Below, in pieces: positions 23,901 to 35,189 of a DNA stretch of 64,000 bases; the first letter of the stretch is position 1; each line of letters starts with the position of its first letter. The translations under genes were made by a program, and so were the position numbers. This stretch comes from Punica granatum (taxonomy: Eukaryota > Streptophyta > Magnoliopsida > Myrtales > Lythraceae). The DNA lies in NCBI RefSeq assembly GCF_007655135.1, contig NC_045130.1, positions 27,524,605-27,588,604 of the forward strand. The letters are read 5' to 3'. The notes beneath the pieces were generated by a model. That model made no database searches. It was not told the origin of the DNA and saw only the letters and a list, made by a program, of their open reading frames with translations.

Positions 23901-25461
23901 CCAGTGGCCTATAAAGCAACAATATATTTACTCTGATGTTGAAATGGTTGGTTTTTATTAGAGGAAAATCTAAACCAAAGAAGTGATGGTGCAGCGTACT
24001 CTATGACATTTGTAAGCTCTGATGTTTCCTCTAGGCCATCATCAGTCCGTACAACTGCCTTCTTCTAGAGGCCAAAGTAAGTGTAATAGGTAAAAGAGGG
24101 AGGGGGGAATTAATATTGTTGAAAGAGCAATAAGGGAAGTACAAAGAAAATTTTGATCATAAAACAAAAATTGAATTAATTATTAGCCATATATAAATAC
24201 AATTCCAGAGGAACCCTGACACACACACACAGAGACAAAAAAAAAAGTGTTATCAAATAAGTAACATGTAATTTCATCACTGTGAATATTATAAACAAAA
24301 TATTTCTCTTGTTTCAACTTCTAACAAATATGGCAACAGCTGACATCCTGATGAAGAGTTGGCTACATAAATGCATTAGAAATTTCTCAATACAATGGAC
24401 AACCAGCTAAAGTTGGAGTCTCAGAATTACATGAACTCACTGGATATGAATCATGATCCTCAGAGACCACGGTTTCGTGCTTGAATTTTGCATCCAAGTT
24501 CCTCTCAATACCGTCAAGTGAAGGCATTGTCCACATCCTACAAAACATCAATTAATAAAAAACATTGAAATATTTCAAGAATGAAAATATCTTATCATCG
24601 ATTCATCGGAACAGAAAAGCTTAGAGATAAAGCAGTATAGGAATCATACGCACTAAGATACCGACTGCTAACATTTCACCTAATATCCAAAATCTAAAGT
24701 CCGGAACTTGCAAGCATCATGCTATGCTATCCCCATTTAGGAAGAGTTGCATGTACTGTAGCTTGGCTTCTAATTTATATTGTCAGCTATAATTTGACTC
24801 GGTGATGCAAGAACTATGTGCAATCAAAAAAATTTGAAAAGGAAGGTTCAAAATGAAATTGAACAATTTTCTCAAGCATCAATAACAAAGTAAATGCCGG
24901 AGGGCACTCTCTGGAACAACACAGACCCATGATTCCACAAGATTGTTCAAGTTATTCCAATTCTGGATCCGAACATTAGAGAAAGAAATTGAACAAAGCG
25001 GGTCGTTACACTTTTAAGACCCCCTGAAACGAACCTATGTTCTAAGACCGCGGCCAACTGCCTGTCAATCGTGCTAATTAAGTGTATCAATCACCCTTTC
25101 ACACCCTTTGATAGGATATAATAGTTCAAATTTTTTTTTTCCCTAGCATCAAGACATCTATTCTGCAATAAGATGCAAAATGGGCATTCTTCATTTCCTA
25201 ATAAGTTCCTTACATCCTTCCCAGAGAAGAACAACGTACTAAACTAAAGCAAAACCCCACTAAAGAGAGAGCAAAATAGAAAGGAACAGCAAGTGAAGAA
25301 AATCAATAGGAACCCCATGAAAGAGGAAGCCATTGCATTTACCTGTTGGTGAAGAACATGCCGGCGAAGAAGCAGCAGAGATAGAGGAAGAAGGACAAGC
25401 TCCGAGACATCCCGCTCCTCGGAGTTGACTCAGCTGCAGTTCCCCTGCTCTTGGCCGACAT
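20993..25461 (-). CDS. Probable beta-1,3-galactosyltransferase, GT31 family, 11 exons, 407 aa
   Basis: Exons 5' to 3': 25343-25461, 24441-24537, 24000-24064, 23697-23908, 23536-23599, 22709-22781, 22504-22624, 22000-22087, 21785-21910, 21403-21512 and 20993-21141. All junctions are GT-AG and phases close exactly (1224 nt with stop). The N-terminus is [11 protein letters not shown], then a signal-anchor [17 protein letters not shown] (about residues 21-37), as in type II Golgi enzymes. Next come the stem domain (DUF4094 type), [28 protein letters not shown], the metal-binding [60 protein letters not shown] and C-terminal [10 protein letters not shown]. These blocks are diagnostic of plant B3GALT proteins, which transfer galactose from UDP-Gal, probably onto N-glycans or arabinogalactan proteins. 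The exact acceptor cannot be told. Confidence 0.93.
22846..22992 (+). mobile_element. tRNA-derived SINE in a galactosyltransferase intron
   Basis: GTAGCGCACGC head, B box GGTTCGATACC near 22891, then a tail with TTAGGATTTCTCTTTCATTA and GCCTCCTTTATAAC. The tail matches the element at 16688-16850, so both belong to one family. It lies in the intron between the exons at 23536-23599 and 22709-22781, antisense to the gene. Confidence 0.6.
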
Positions 25462-25469
25462 TTTCTTCC

Positions 25470-26850
25470 CCCCCACCTTCCTCCCTTCTTCAACTGTGCT
25501 GCTTTCGCATCCTCAAAAACCCAAGAGGGGGAGAAAAAAAAAATAAATAAAGAAAATAAGACCCAACAAGAAGAGAAATATCAAATACGTTTGTGTTGTT
25601 TTTTCTTGTATAAATTGTTGCAAAAAACCTCAAAATTAGGTGGGCAATCTCTGTTTTATACCCGACCCAACCCCTGTCAGTCAGTCAGTCAGACAGACAG
25701 CAGAGGAAAGAGACAGAGAGGGGCCAATGCCATGTCCAATTGGCCATGGGGCCAAAGCGGAGAGAGTAACCGTTTGGTTAAATGCTGGAAGGTTTATTAA
25801 TGATTAATGTCGAAAAAACAGTTTAACGGTTGCTGGAAGGTTCATTAATGATCCCTTAAAACTTTGTGTGATGATTATTCAATATGGTCCCCCAATTCTT
25901 GAATCTCCGATAAAGTCGTTTGTCTTTGATAAAAATTCTTATTTTTATGTACAATGCACGTGTTTATTCTACTTAGAAACATATATCAATTACGTACTGT
26001 AATACTCTTGTAATAAACCCTTTTGGTGTGACCAACAACTTTTACAACTCCGATAGTTGACACCCGCATCACGACTCGTACAATCTCGGAGGAAATTAAA
26101 ACAATTAAACATTGATAAGTCTATATGATCGTCAAAGGTTCAGTAACAAAAATTTCCGTGATCTGGACAAAGTTGACTAGAGAGGAGTCTAATCTCAAAT
26201 CAACCAGAACAAGCCACTACTTGGCTCTACCAGCGTTTGGAGATAGCCCGTTACCGTAGCTGCCTCCGGCAATCTCGGTGGATTTCTCCGCTATTCCCGG
26301 TGGCTAGTGGTGTTGATCGCGGTCTGCTGTCTTATAAGATCGGCAGGATCCTCTTTCCTTCAGTGATGACAGTCACCGCTCATGGACCACTTTGGGTCCA
26401 TCGAAATCAATAAAAGATGGTTATGAAGATTTCTTTAACATGTCATTTTCCCAAGATTATAACAAAATTTTCTTACTCGAACCAAAATGAATTTCATTGA
26501 TTTCGGAGGTTTACACCAAATGAAAAATGCAAGTCAAGACTATTTTCGTGTTCCTCGCAACAGAATGGGGCATTAGTTTATTTGATATCTGTGCTTTCAT
26601 TGCGCCATGTTGTACATAGAAGAATACTGCTATCTCCACAACTATACAAACTCGAGCTCAGACCAATCCTCTGCTTCATACTGCTATCCACAGCCGATCC
26701 GTGTCCAAATCCGCATTAATTCTGCATGCCTGCTATCAAGATTTCCTGATAAGAGGTACTAGACTACGACAAAGAACCAGGAATGGATCCACCATCTTCC
26801 TGCAATATCTACTGAAATGAGAGGGTACAGAAATTTCAGCGGCAGCACTC
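25470..26850. other. Promoter side of the galactosyltransferase gene and intergenic DNA
   Basis: A small (TCAG)n run sits at about 25677-25692, upstream of the galactosyltransferase start on its strand. The rest, to 26850, has no frame or motif I could assign. Confidence 0.4.
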
Positions 26851-26857
26851 TTCAAGT

Positions 26858-27594
26858 TCAACCAAATTGAAGCCATATCTTGCTCCGTTTCTTCTGTAGT
26901 TCAGATGTAAGGCTCGACTTCATAAGAACATTGGGTCCAAATGATTGCAGGCTAGTTGGTCTCACACATGAGGAAGGGCTGCCAGTCTCCTCGAGGACCA
27001 ACCGCCCAGCCGCCTGCATAAAGTTCCATGAAATAATATAGACATCAAATCATATGAACAAATGCATTCAAAAAATCTATTCAACAAAGAGGGCTTACGT
27101 CAGGGCAATAGTCTTACATCAGCGGACAAGTTAAACATGTATAACCTTGAGTAATCACAAAGAGTTTACAGGTCTTACCTCACTTCAAATGTATGTTAAT
27201 CTCCAACTTTTAACCAACCATCTTATAATTCAAATGACATAGATTCATTTGCTGCTTGGACAAATAAAATAAGCTAATAGCATCTTCAAGTTTCCTGCTT
27301 AATGACCAAAAACAAAAACTTTCCCGCCTAGAAAATGGCTTCTAAACTGATTTGGAAATCATTGCTCAGAACAACAGCCATAACGATAAGATTTTATAAA
27401 ACTTTGTTATCATACAAATTAAAGATTCTCTCACACCTTCATTGGTTTCTCCAGAGCTTTACCCCAGAAAAGTCAGCACTTGACACAGAGAGTCAAGAAT
27501 CAGGATCACCAGATGCTTAAATTTGCAGGGGTGAAACAGCTGCAAAATTGCCTTCTAACTCGTATCTTGTTCCATCATCCCTGGCGCCAGTACC
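26858..27594 (-). CDS. Two candidate 3'-terminal exons of an unassigned gene
   Basis: The exon at 27538-27594 (57 nt) is bounded by TTGTAG and GTTTCACC and reads GTGARDDGTRYELEGNFAA. The exon at 26858-27013 (156 nt with TGA) is bounded by ATGCAG and reads AAGRLVLEETGSP ... KKRSKIWLQFG. Both are phase 0 and join in frame, which is unlikely by chance with these splice sites. I do not recognise the protein. They lie about 650 bp downstream of the PPR stop on the same strand. Either they form the end of an alternative PPR transcript (a weak phase-0 donor CAA|GTTATG exists just before the PPR stop), or a separate gene whose earlier exons I could not see. Confidence 0.35.
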
Positions 27595-28244
27595 CTACAA
27601 CATAGCATGAAATGGAATAAAAGTTTCGTCTCTTTTGTCCTTTTTGTTTTATTTTAAAGCAGGGAATATCTGTAGTTGTTTCTAAAATCAATGTGTGTTA
27701 GCATCGATTCATGCTCATGATCTAGAAAAGGCAACCCTTCTAAAAATGGACAGGGTGATAAGAGGTAAAGCGGCAACTTTTCTCACCCTTTTTTTACCAC
27801 AACTTTTCTCACCCTTGTCAATGGATTCTTTCAGTGGAGAGGGTACTACCCGCTACCTTCCGTATTGTATTTAATCTCTCACCTATCAAGTTGCAGAAGG
27901 AAATCCTTATTTCCAAAGTATATAATACAAGAAATTCAAGGAACTTTCCATTGACACATGAAAACTAGGGTAAACAAATATCTAACAAGAAGAGAAGAGA
28001 ACATTGCAAGTTTTGGAGAAAAGCTATATATTTTTTTCCATTTTGCACGCAGTTTAAAGGGATCTACATCTAAAATTGACAAAGAAGTTCAATATTATAT
28101 CGTGGACTAAACTGCATGACATTTATCAGGTTACCAAGGGAGAGGAAAAACATGGGAATTGAACTTAAGACTACAAGGTCATGGATGCAACTTCATGGTT
28201 CTATATTTCCAGCAGTACATACCAAGATTGTTTTCTCAAACATT

Positions 28245-30230
28245 TCACTTTCTGTCATATTCGTTGCTGACATCAGGAGGCATAACTTGCTGAGCAAGGA
28301 ACGGCTTCACAGCTGTTTGATATGTATGCTTGACGGGAACAACTCCCTTCAGCACCATGAAGTCATGTAAGTCAATCACTTCTTCTGGACTGGAAGTTCT
28401 TTTAAGGGAACTCATGATAAGAGTAGTATAAGTGACTGCATCCGGCACTATTCCTCGATGGACCATCACCTCAACGAGTTTCTTTGCCTCTGAAATGCAC
28501 CCACACTTGCACATGAAATTTATCAATGTATTGTAAGTGACTACATTTGCTACGCTCCCAAACTTCCCCAATTTTGAGACCAAGTCACATACCCCCTTGG
28601 CATTCCCACTCAAAAGATACCCATTCAACAGAGTGTTGAAAGTTATTGTGTCATACATGCCCATTTTGGACAGCAAATTCGCCATAACATGCGAAAGGTC
28701 TAATAAGCCCATCTTGCAGAAACCATTCACAAACGAGTTGTACACTACTAAGTTGGGACTTTTCTCCAGATTGACCATTGTGTGGTAGATGGTAAGAGCA
28801 TTTGCTAAATCGCCCTCCTTCAAGTACCCATCAATTAAAGTACTATAAGTAACAAGGTCAGGAATCAGACCACGAACAAACATACTGCATAGAAGTTGCT
28901 TAGCCCCTGAAATTTGCTTGCTCCTGCAAAGGTACTTTATAAGCACATTGTGCGGGACATTGTCCACCACGAGTTTCTCCTCTAGGACCTGACTGTGAAG
29001 CATTAGAGCTTTATTCATGAACCCCTTGCTACAAAGCTCCTCTAAGAGAATTGAGTGGGTGTATGAATCAGGGCTTAATTGTCTTTCAACCATGTCAAAC
29101 AATAAGAAGGATGCGTCTTTGGTGTTTCCTTCTCTATGAAGCCTATAGATTAAAGAATTGTAAACAACTACATTAGGCGTGAGTCCCTTTTCAACCATCT
29201 CATCACACAAACCAAATGCCTCCTCCGAATTCCCATTCCTTAAATAACCATCAACGAGGGTTGCATAGGTCCTCAAGTTAGGACCGAGGGCGAGATCATT
29301 CATTTCCCTGCATATATCCTTGGCCAATTTCAACCTCCTGGTCTTGCAGAAACCATTAATTATACAATTGTATGTGACCAAATTGGGCCCAACAAGATCT
29401 CTTGACATAATTCCTATGTTCCGAAGAATCTTGACAGCAAGTCCCATCTCATTTGCCCGACAAGCTCCATCTATCATCATGTTAAATGTTACAACATTGG
29501 GCCAAGTTCCACACTTCAGCATCCGATAAAAAACCGATATCGCTTCATGAGGCTTGAATTCCCTGCAGAGAGCATAGATCAGCAAATTGAAAGAGTTCAC
29601 ATTCTCAACATACCTGTAAGAGACCATCTCCCCATAAACCCTCCAAAACCGACCAAGATCATTTGCCTTCAAGAGATGGTTCAAAAAGTTGTTCCAAGAA
29701 TGAACTGTGACCTGAAACCCCATAACTCTCGACCTCATAATGACTTCATAAGCTCCATCAGCATCCCCAAGAAGAGTACAAGCCCTAACGAGTGAATCAA
29801 GCGCAGCTATGCTCGAACAACATGACTCGAAACTCCTCACCAATCCCTCCAAAATCTCAACTGGGGAGACCCCATTACTGGATATCAACTCCTTCAGGAG
29901 AACTAGTGTCTCATCAAACTTCCTTCCTCTGACCAGCACATGAACCAGACAGCAGCAAGAATCTAAAGAATGACCCACCAAGCCCTTCTTCTCCCGGACC
30001 CAGCTGTAGAACTCCATCGCCAATTGGGGCGAGTCTCGGAGCTCCCGAACCACGTGGGCAACCAGAGGAGTCGTCAGACTCGGCAATAACGGGTCTAAAG
30101 ATTTCCATTTTCGCTGTCTTAAGCTGAGACAAACAGTTCTCAGGAGAATGTCCTGAGGGCTGAAGTTGGAGAAACGCTTGCCCGCGTGGAAAGCTCGGAT
30201 CACAGGAGCAGCTCTGTTGGTCAAAAGCAT
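28245..30230 (-). CDS. P-class pentatricopeptide repeat protein, 661 aa, probably mitochondrial
   Basis: Single exon, intact. The first 25 residues (MLLTNRAAPVIRAFHAGKRF...) are rich in Arg, Ala and Ser without acidic residues, as in a mitochondrial targeting peptide. About 13 tandem PPR motifs run from residue 176 to about 640, such as VVTFNMMIDGACRANEMGLA and LVTYSTLIDGYLKEGDLANA. One has a 3-residue insertion (near residue 275) and one is 34 long. There are no E, DYW or SMR domains, so it is P-class, which usually binds one organellar transcript for stabilising, splicing or translation. Length and start resemble the Arabidopsis protein I remember as At1g11710. Residues 5 and last of each motif are mostly N/N and N/D, predicting a C/U-rich target. 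Confidence 0.92.
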   Translation of the reverse strand: MLLTNRAAPVIRAFHAGKRFSNFSPQDILLRTVCLSLRQRKWKSLDPLLPSLTTPLVAHVVRELRDSPQLAMEFYSWVREKKGLVGHSLDSCCCLVHVLVRGRKFDETLVLLKELISSNGVSPVEILEGLVRSFESCCSSIAALDSLVRACTLLGDADGAYEVIMRSRVMGFQVTVHSWNNFLNHLLKANDLGRFWRVYGEMVSYRYVENVNSFNLLIYALCREFKPHEAISVFYRMLKCGTWPNVVTFNMMIDGACRANEMGLAVKILRNIGIMSRDLVGPNLVTYNCIINGFCKTRRLKLAKDICREMNDLALGPNLRTYATLVDGYLRNGNSEEAFGLCDEMVEKGLTPNVVVYNSLIYRLHREGNTKDASFLLFDMVERQLSPDSYTHSILLEELCSKGFMNKALMLHSQVLEEKLVVDNVPHNVLIKYLCRSKQISGAKQLLCSMFVRGLIPDLVTYSTLIDGYLKEGDLANALTIYHTMVNLEKSPNLVVYNSFVNGFCKMGLLDLSHVMANLLSKMGMYDTITFNTLLNGYLLSGNAKGVCDLVSKLGKFGSVANVVTYNTLINFMCKCGCISEAKKLVEVMVHRGIVPDAVTYTTLIMSSLKRTSSPEEVIDLHDFMVLKGVVPVKHTYQTAVKPFLAQQVMPPDVSNEYDRK

Positions 30231-31430
30231 AGACCGTTCAAGTCCTTGTGGCCTATTTAGAGTAAAACGCTTTCCCCCCGCTAACTACTCTGAAACAAGA
30301 GCAAGCATTTTCACCTGAGAACAGAAGAGCCTCGGATGCCGGCGTTAAGAACAGCAGAGCAGAGGAGCCTTCACAGCGTCTTTGGTAGCCAGTAATGAGT
30401 ATTCTCATTCCGGGTCAAATTCCATACGGACTGCCTATGCCTTGGTTTGGTTGCACAAAGAAAGTATCCAGAACAGGTATTCCGTATCCCATAGATTAGT
30501 CATTCCTTATTGTTTGTTAGTGCTCCGTGGCCATTCCTTGCTCACAAGGAATAAAAGGCAACATTTAAATTACACCCTTACCCTTAGGATTGTATCGATT
30601 TTCAACAAAAGCCACTGAACCTTTCACCTATCCTCACCGGCCGCCGTCGTGGCCGTGCCTCCGGCACCCTCCGCTGAACCGTCGTGCGGAGCTTCCCCCA
30701 TCAAATTGAATCGATGAGAGCTTCTTGGAAATGGACTAACGAGATCTGGACTCGATCCAGTGAAAGTCGTCGGTCATAACTTCTCCAGGAGCAAATCAAT
30801 CGATCGATCGATCGACTTGTTGAGCTCTCTTGGAAACATAAAATCTCATATTTTCAGAGATAGAGAGAGAGAGAGAGAGAGAAGAGCGAGAGATGGAGCG
30901 GGACGAGAGGCGACGGAGACAGGTCGCAAGGCCAAGCCTGGACTCGCAACGGTTGAGGACGCCGGAAATGGGAAGGCTCCTGTGAAACTGAAAGCCGCTG
31001 GCTTTTGGTTGCCCCTTCAATCGCCGCTGGCTATTTTCTAGGGTTTCTTCTAGATAAGGGTATTTGTGTCTTTTTCTGGATTCCTTACGCATCCCTTCTA
31101 TATTATACTAGATCACCTACCCGCGTTGCGCACGGAATTCACACATTTTTCGTTTAATCATCATATATCTAAACTCGCCAAAATCTGAACTCGCCAATCT
31201 TGTACATGCGACACCATTTGATTTTTTCCCCCTAAATTCTTCGTAATTTGATTGATTTGGAAGAAGAAAATAAATTCTGAAGTTAAAAAAAAAAAAAAAA
31301 AAAGAAAGCAGAGGAAAGCCAATTGACCAAGAACCTCAGTGAGTGGCGGAGAGAGAGGAGAGCAGAGGAGGGCGAGAGAGATGAGGGGAGAGGAGAGGAG
31401 AGAGAAAGGTTGAATATTAGGCAGTTTTTT
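30231..31430. other. PPR promoter side and repeat-derived DNA, no gene seen
   Basis: Contains a short (ATCG)n run at about 30796-30816 and a (GA)n run at 30862-30882. The section from about 30390 to 31100 has GTTTGGTT-like words near its start that recall Harbinger termini, but no matching right end was found. A polyA run lies at 31284-31303. Confidence 0.35.
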
Positions 31431-31436
31431 TTTAGA

Positions 31437-31748
31437 TATTTATCTAAAATGACCCATGATTTATCCGTTTTATCAAATTTAACACACGGTTTACTTTTTG
31501 CATCAAATCTATCCCGGCGTTATCTTTTTCGTCGACATCTAACGGTCGTGCTGACGTGGCGCCCACGTGGCAAGTGTGGCCCACTATCTCTCCGCATGTC
31601 ACTTCATTACGGCTGTTAGATGTTGACGGAAAAAATAACGCCATGATAGATTTGATGTAAAAAGTAAACCATGGGATATATTTGATCAAAAAAAAGTATA
31701 TAATAAATTTGACAAAACGGATAAACCATGGGCCATTTTAGGTAATAA
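31437..31748. mobile_element. MITE with long terminal inverted repeats (about 310 bp)
   Basis: The left arm contains CTAAAATGACCCATGATTTA and the inverted right arm CTAAAATGGCCCATGGTTTA. The arms continue to match over about 100 bp (CATCAAATCTATC, GCGTTATCTTTTTCGTC-like words) around a GACGTGGCGCCCACGTGGCA core. The target duplication is not clear. Confidence 0.6.
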
Positions 31749-32940
31749 CTCTCATTTTTTGTATAAACTTACAATTTTATTCTTAATTTAACGGTCTCTA
31801 AATAATATAATATAAATTATGGGGATAAAATATAAAATAGAAAGTTAGACAAATGAATGTCTTTCTCCTTTTTGAAGTAGTATAGATATACGTTGCTACC
31901 GAGCCATGGTACAACTCTATTCCTTATCGCGTGCATTCTCCATCATTTCCTTTCTCCATTTATTCGAAATCTCCATTATGTTCATTTCGCAATTCCAAAC
32001 ATACCGTTAGGGTTGGCCACCAGTGTTTTCGTGTGGAATCCTTACCCTTGTCAGGGTGGAGCTTTAGGGGCTTCAGCATCGACCGCTGACCCAACAGGTT
32101 AGGGTTTGGTCGACTCAGTTTTTCCAAAATATTTTCAAGTCCCGATTTATTTGAGTCGATTAAGGTAAGAAAAAACCGATTCGTACGGATCATGATTTTT
32201 CGGGTCCCTTTTTAATATCAAAATAACTAGTGTTTTACCTGTGTATTACACAGAATCTTAACATAAATTTTCTTTTTATGATAGAGAATTATGATATCAA
32301 CATGACGATTAATATAAATAGAAAAAGACAACAAAAGTTTTATATTCGCACACATAGACACCAAACATAACAAACTGTGAGCAAGAGTCGAAGAAGAGAA
32401 AATCATGTTGATAAGCAGATTGTTACTGTACTCTTATGAAAAGTAGTCAATCCGCCCGCATTTTGATTGGAATTGTTATTTGTCATGTGTTTTAATCTAT
32501 CATTTGATTTCATAAAGTTTTAATTAGTTTATGAGTTTTCAACTTAACTTTCGACATAAAATGTTCATTCAATACAATAGACGGAACTTACTATATTAAA
32601 ATACTTAATATCTAAATTTATATATTTCCAAATAAATTAATATAATCTAATTAACAAGTTTTATTATAACTAAAATTAAGGTAAATAAAAATTTCTAATT
32701 TTCCAAAAAATGAAATTTTTTAACATCAAAATAGTAAAAGTTACTTTGATTTCTAGATCTCACATCATCTAAATAATAATAAGGCAAACTTATAATTTCA
32801 ATTGTTGAACTCAAATAAAATTAATTTACATATAATTTTAATTAAAATTAAAACATATTTGTCCTCAAACTTTCAAAAAACTTTTATTTTCACCATTTTT
32901 GGGATTTAAAGGAACATTTGAGTGGAGAAAAATTGTCGAA
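31749..32940. other. AT-rich intergenic DNA, no gene seen
   Basis: Very AT-rich with no frame above 80 codons of protein-like character and no paired termini. Confidence 0.5.
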
Positions 32941-33462
32941 AAATATCTTCGGATTTTAAAACATTTCTTAGTTAGAAGCCACCCTAATATGAATATTTCT
33001 GCTACATGAAATTATCAATTTCTCCGTCTCAAACCCTTGTTCTGTTTGACAAAATATATGAATCAAAGGATTTTATTTAGAGAAAATTTACCGTGCCTTT
33101 TTACATGCAAAATATGAGTAATTGGGTCTAAAAGAAAGTCTCCGGAGGGTGGGCGTCACGATTTCAAAAATATGTTTTACATGTGCGTCACCGGAGAAAA
33201 ATATCTTCGGATTTTAAAAACATTTCTTAGTTAGAAACCACCCTTAAATGTATATTTTTGCTCCATGAAAATATCAATTCTCCGTCTCAAACCCTTATTC
33301 TGGTTGACAAAATATATGAATCAAAGGACTTTAATTAGAGAAAATAAATCGTGCCTTTTTACATGCAAAATACGAGTAATTGGGTTTAAAAGAAAGTCTC
33401 TGGAGGGTGGGCGTCACGATTTCAAAAATATGCTTTACATGTGCGTCACCAAAGAAAGAAAT
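32940..33462. repeat. Tandem duplication of a 260-bp unit
   Basis: Two head-to-tail copies, about 32940-33200 and 33201-33460, both carrying ATCTTCGGATTTTAAAA, TCTCCGTCTCAAACCCTT, TTTTTACATGCAAAATA and GGGTGGGCGTCACGATTTC. The second copy's end also matches 44140-44230. Confidence 0.75.
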
Positions 33463-34075
33463 ATTGCCTATTAACTTATACAAATTTTGAAAATGGGCAC
33501 GGATAGTCAAACTTAAGGGCATGTTTGGTTCGCAAGAATCGATCGGAACATAATACATATTTCGTATGGAATACTCATTCCGACGTTTGGTTTATGAGAA
33601 TGCAGAATAGCTATTCCAGATCGGAATAGTTATCCGGCTTGCATCAGGAATACAAGTGCCTCCCTCGAACGTCCGGAATGGTTAATCTCCATCCGAAAAA
33701 TACATGAAAACCCGAAAATGCCCTCTAGTTTCTTCACTTATTACAATCTCATGCTATCCACTTCTCCTACTTCCCCCGACCATTCAGCAGAGCAAACCCG
33801 AAGCTGGAAGTGCTCGATCCCTCCTCTGATTTCAATTCCTCCTTCGACATCTGGAAGCTCGCTCTTTGATCGAATTGCCAGCGGCCGGAGTTGCCTCCGA
33901 TTTCGAAGCTCCCTCGACATCTCCAGTTTTGAAGCTCCCTCGACATCTTGAAGTTAGAGCTGCCTCTCTCGCTGTGATCAAATTACCAGCGGCTGGTGAT
34001 TTGATCGGAGCGGAGAAGCTCAGCTGGGGCTTTTCGTGGCAGTTCTCGGGCAAGCCTGGGGGAGGAGTGGCGAGC

Positions 34076-34152
34076 AAGATTGTCCGAATTGTGATTCTAC
34101 CTAGAATTGGTCGAGAGTCGTAGAATCGTGAATCATAAGATTTTACCTGTAA

Positions 34153-34183
<31 letters not shown>

Positions 34184-35189
34184 CATACTTTCCTGAAAAA
34201 AATCCTTATATTCAAAAAAAAAGACTACAAACCAATAATAAGTCATAAAAGCACAAGAATAAGGAACCACACACTCCTAACCACAAAAAAAAAAAAGAAT
34301 AAGGAAAAAGATGAGTAAGAAATAATAGACAGCCCACCACTATTCACTTCTATTTTTCAGGTTGGCCTTTTCGCTGAGCAGGCATAACATGCATCAATCT
34401 GCCTTGGAAAATTGAATTGTCAACTTTTTCTAATTGACAATGAAGGTTAATATAACCTTTGAGAATCACCAAAAGTATAATGCATAAATCGGGTAACAGT
34501 AGGAAGCAAGAATGCAGTACCTTGTTGCAGATTCAGGTGTTGCATATTGAATGTAAGCAATTCCTTGACCGTCTAGTATCTTTATCAATGACAAGGTGGA
34601 CCTATGAAATTTCACCACACTTACTAAACAGCTCCTCGAGGTCCTCCTCACAGTTCTAAAACGAAAGCAAATCAAGCACAAGAAGTATTAAATGAGAGAA
34701 CAAAAGCTGAAACATATGAAAAAGAAATTTACGTTGTGGTATAAGGAAGATTGCGAACAAAAAGACGATCGCTTTGAACAAGACTCTACATGGTCGGACG
34801 GAGAAGGCTGGTCGGAGGATTAGGGCAAAGTCGCTGAATGATGAAGAAGAAATGAGGGAGTGGGTCTGGAGAAAGGGGAAATGGCGGAGAAGAAGAAAGA
34901 GAAGAGAGAGGCGGTTAGGGGTGTGGGGGAAAAAAGTGTTGGGCTCAGGACCAATGGGCTGGGCTTCGGCCCGACTCTGGCCTGGCCTTCGCCCAAAGGC
35001 CCGACTCTGAGCTGGGCTTCGCCCGAGGCTGGGCTGAATCCGGAATCGCAGAATTAGCCTGATTCCGCGATTCACTGCCCAATTCACTAGCGATTTTACA
35101 TTTCCTGACTTAGCCCATTGATTCGGAATCGTATACCCCCCGCTGAATCGTAGAATCGTACGATTTTACGATTCGAATCACGATAACAA
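34076..35189. mobile_element. Pack-MULE-like element carrying RRM gene exons
   Basis: The left end AAGATTGTCCGAATTGTGAT and inverted right end CTAGTTGTTATCGTGATTCG match the termini of the short element at 37760-38379. They are followed by shared subterminal GAATCGTAGAATC-type repeats. The flanks GTGGCGAGC and GTGGCTAGT are a possible imperfect 9-bp target duplication. Inside, on the minus strand, are three exons with introns from an RRM protein gene and a GGGCTTCGGCCCG-rich patch. Confidence 0.65.
34366..34790 (-). pseudogene. Captured fragment of an MRD1/RBM19-like RNA-binding protein gene (three exons, broken)
   Basis: Read on the minus strand. The exon ending at 34733 gives SLVQSDRLFVRNLPYTT (RNP2-like). 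The exon 34521-34655 gives EEDLEELFSKCGEI, then a TAG stop, VHLVIDKDT and, after a frameshift, GIAYIQYATPESATR (RNP1 region). The exon ending near 34429 gives LDNSIFQGRLMHVMPAQRK. This is the layout of one RRM of MRD1/RBM19 (pre-rRNA processing factors; family knowledge). Splice sites GT and AG are still visible at the internal borders, so genomic DNA, not mRNA, was captured. The stop and frameshift make it non-functional. Confidence 0.75.

Noticed and set aside
28537..29795. Plus-strand frames inside the PPR gene
   Set aside because: They are antisense shadows of the PPR coding sequence.
34656..35087. 143-codon minus frame as a membrane protein
   Set aside because: It runs across the intron and wrong frame of the captured RRM fragment and a GC-rich patch; its hydrophobic look is a by-product of T-rich intron sequence.
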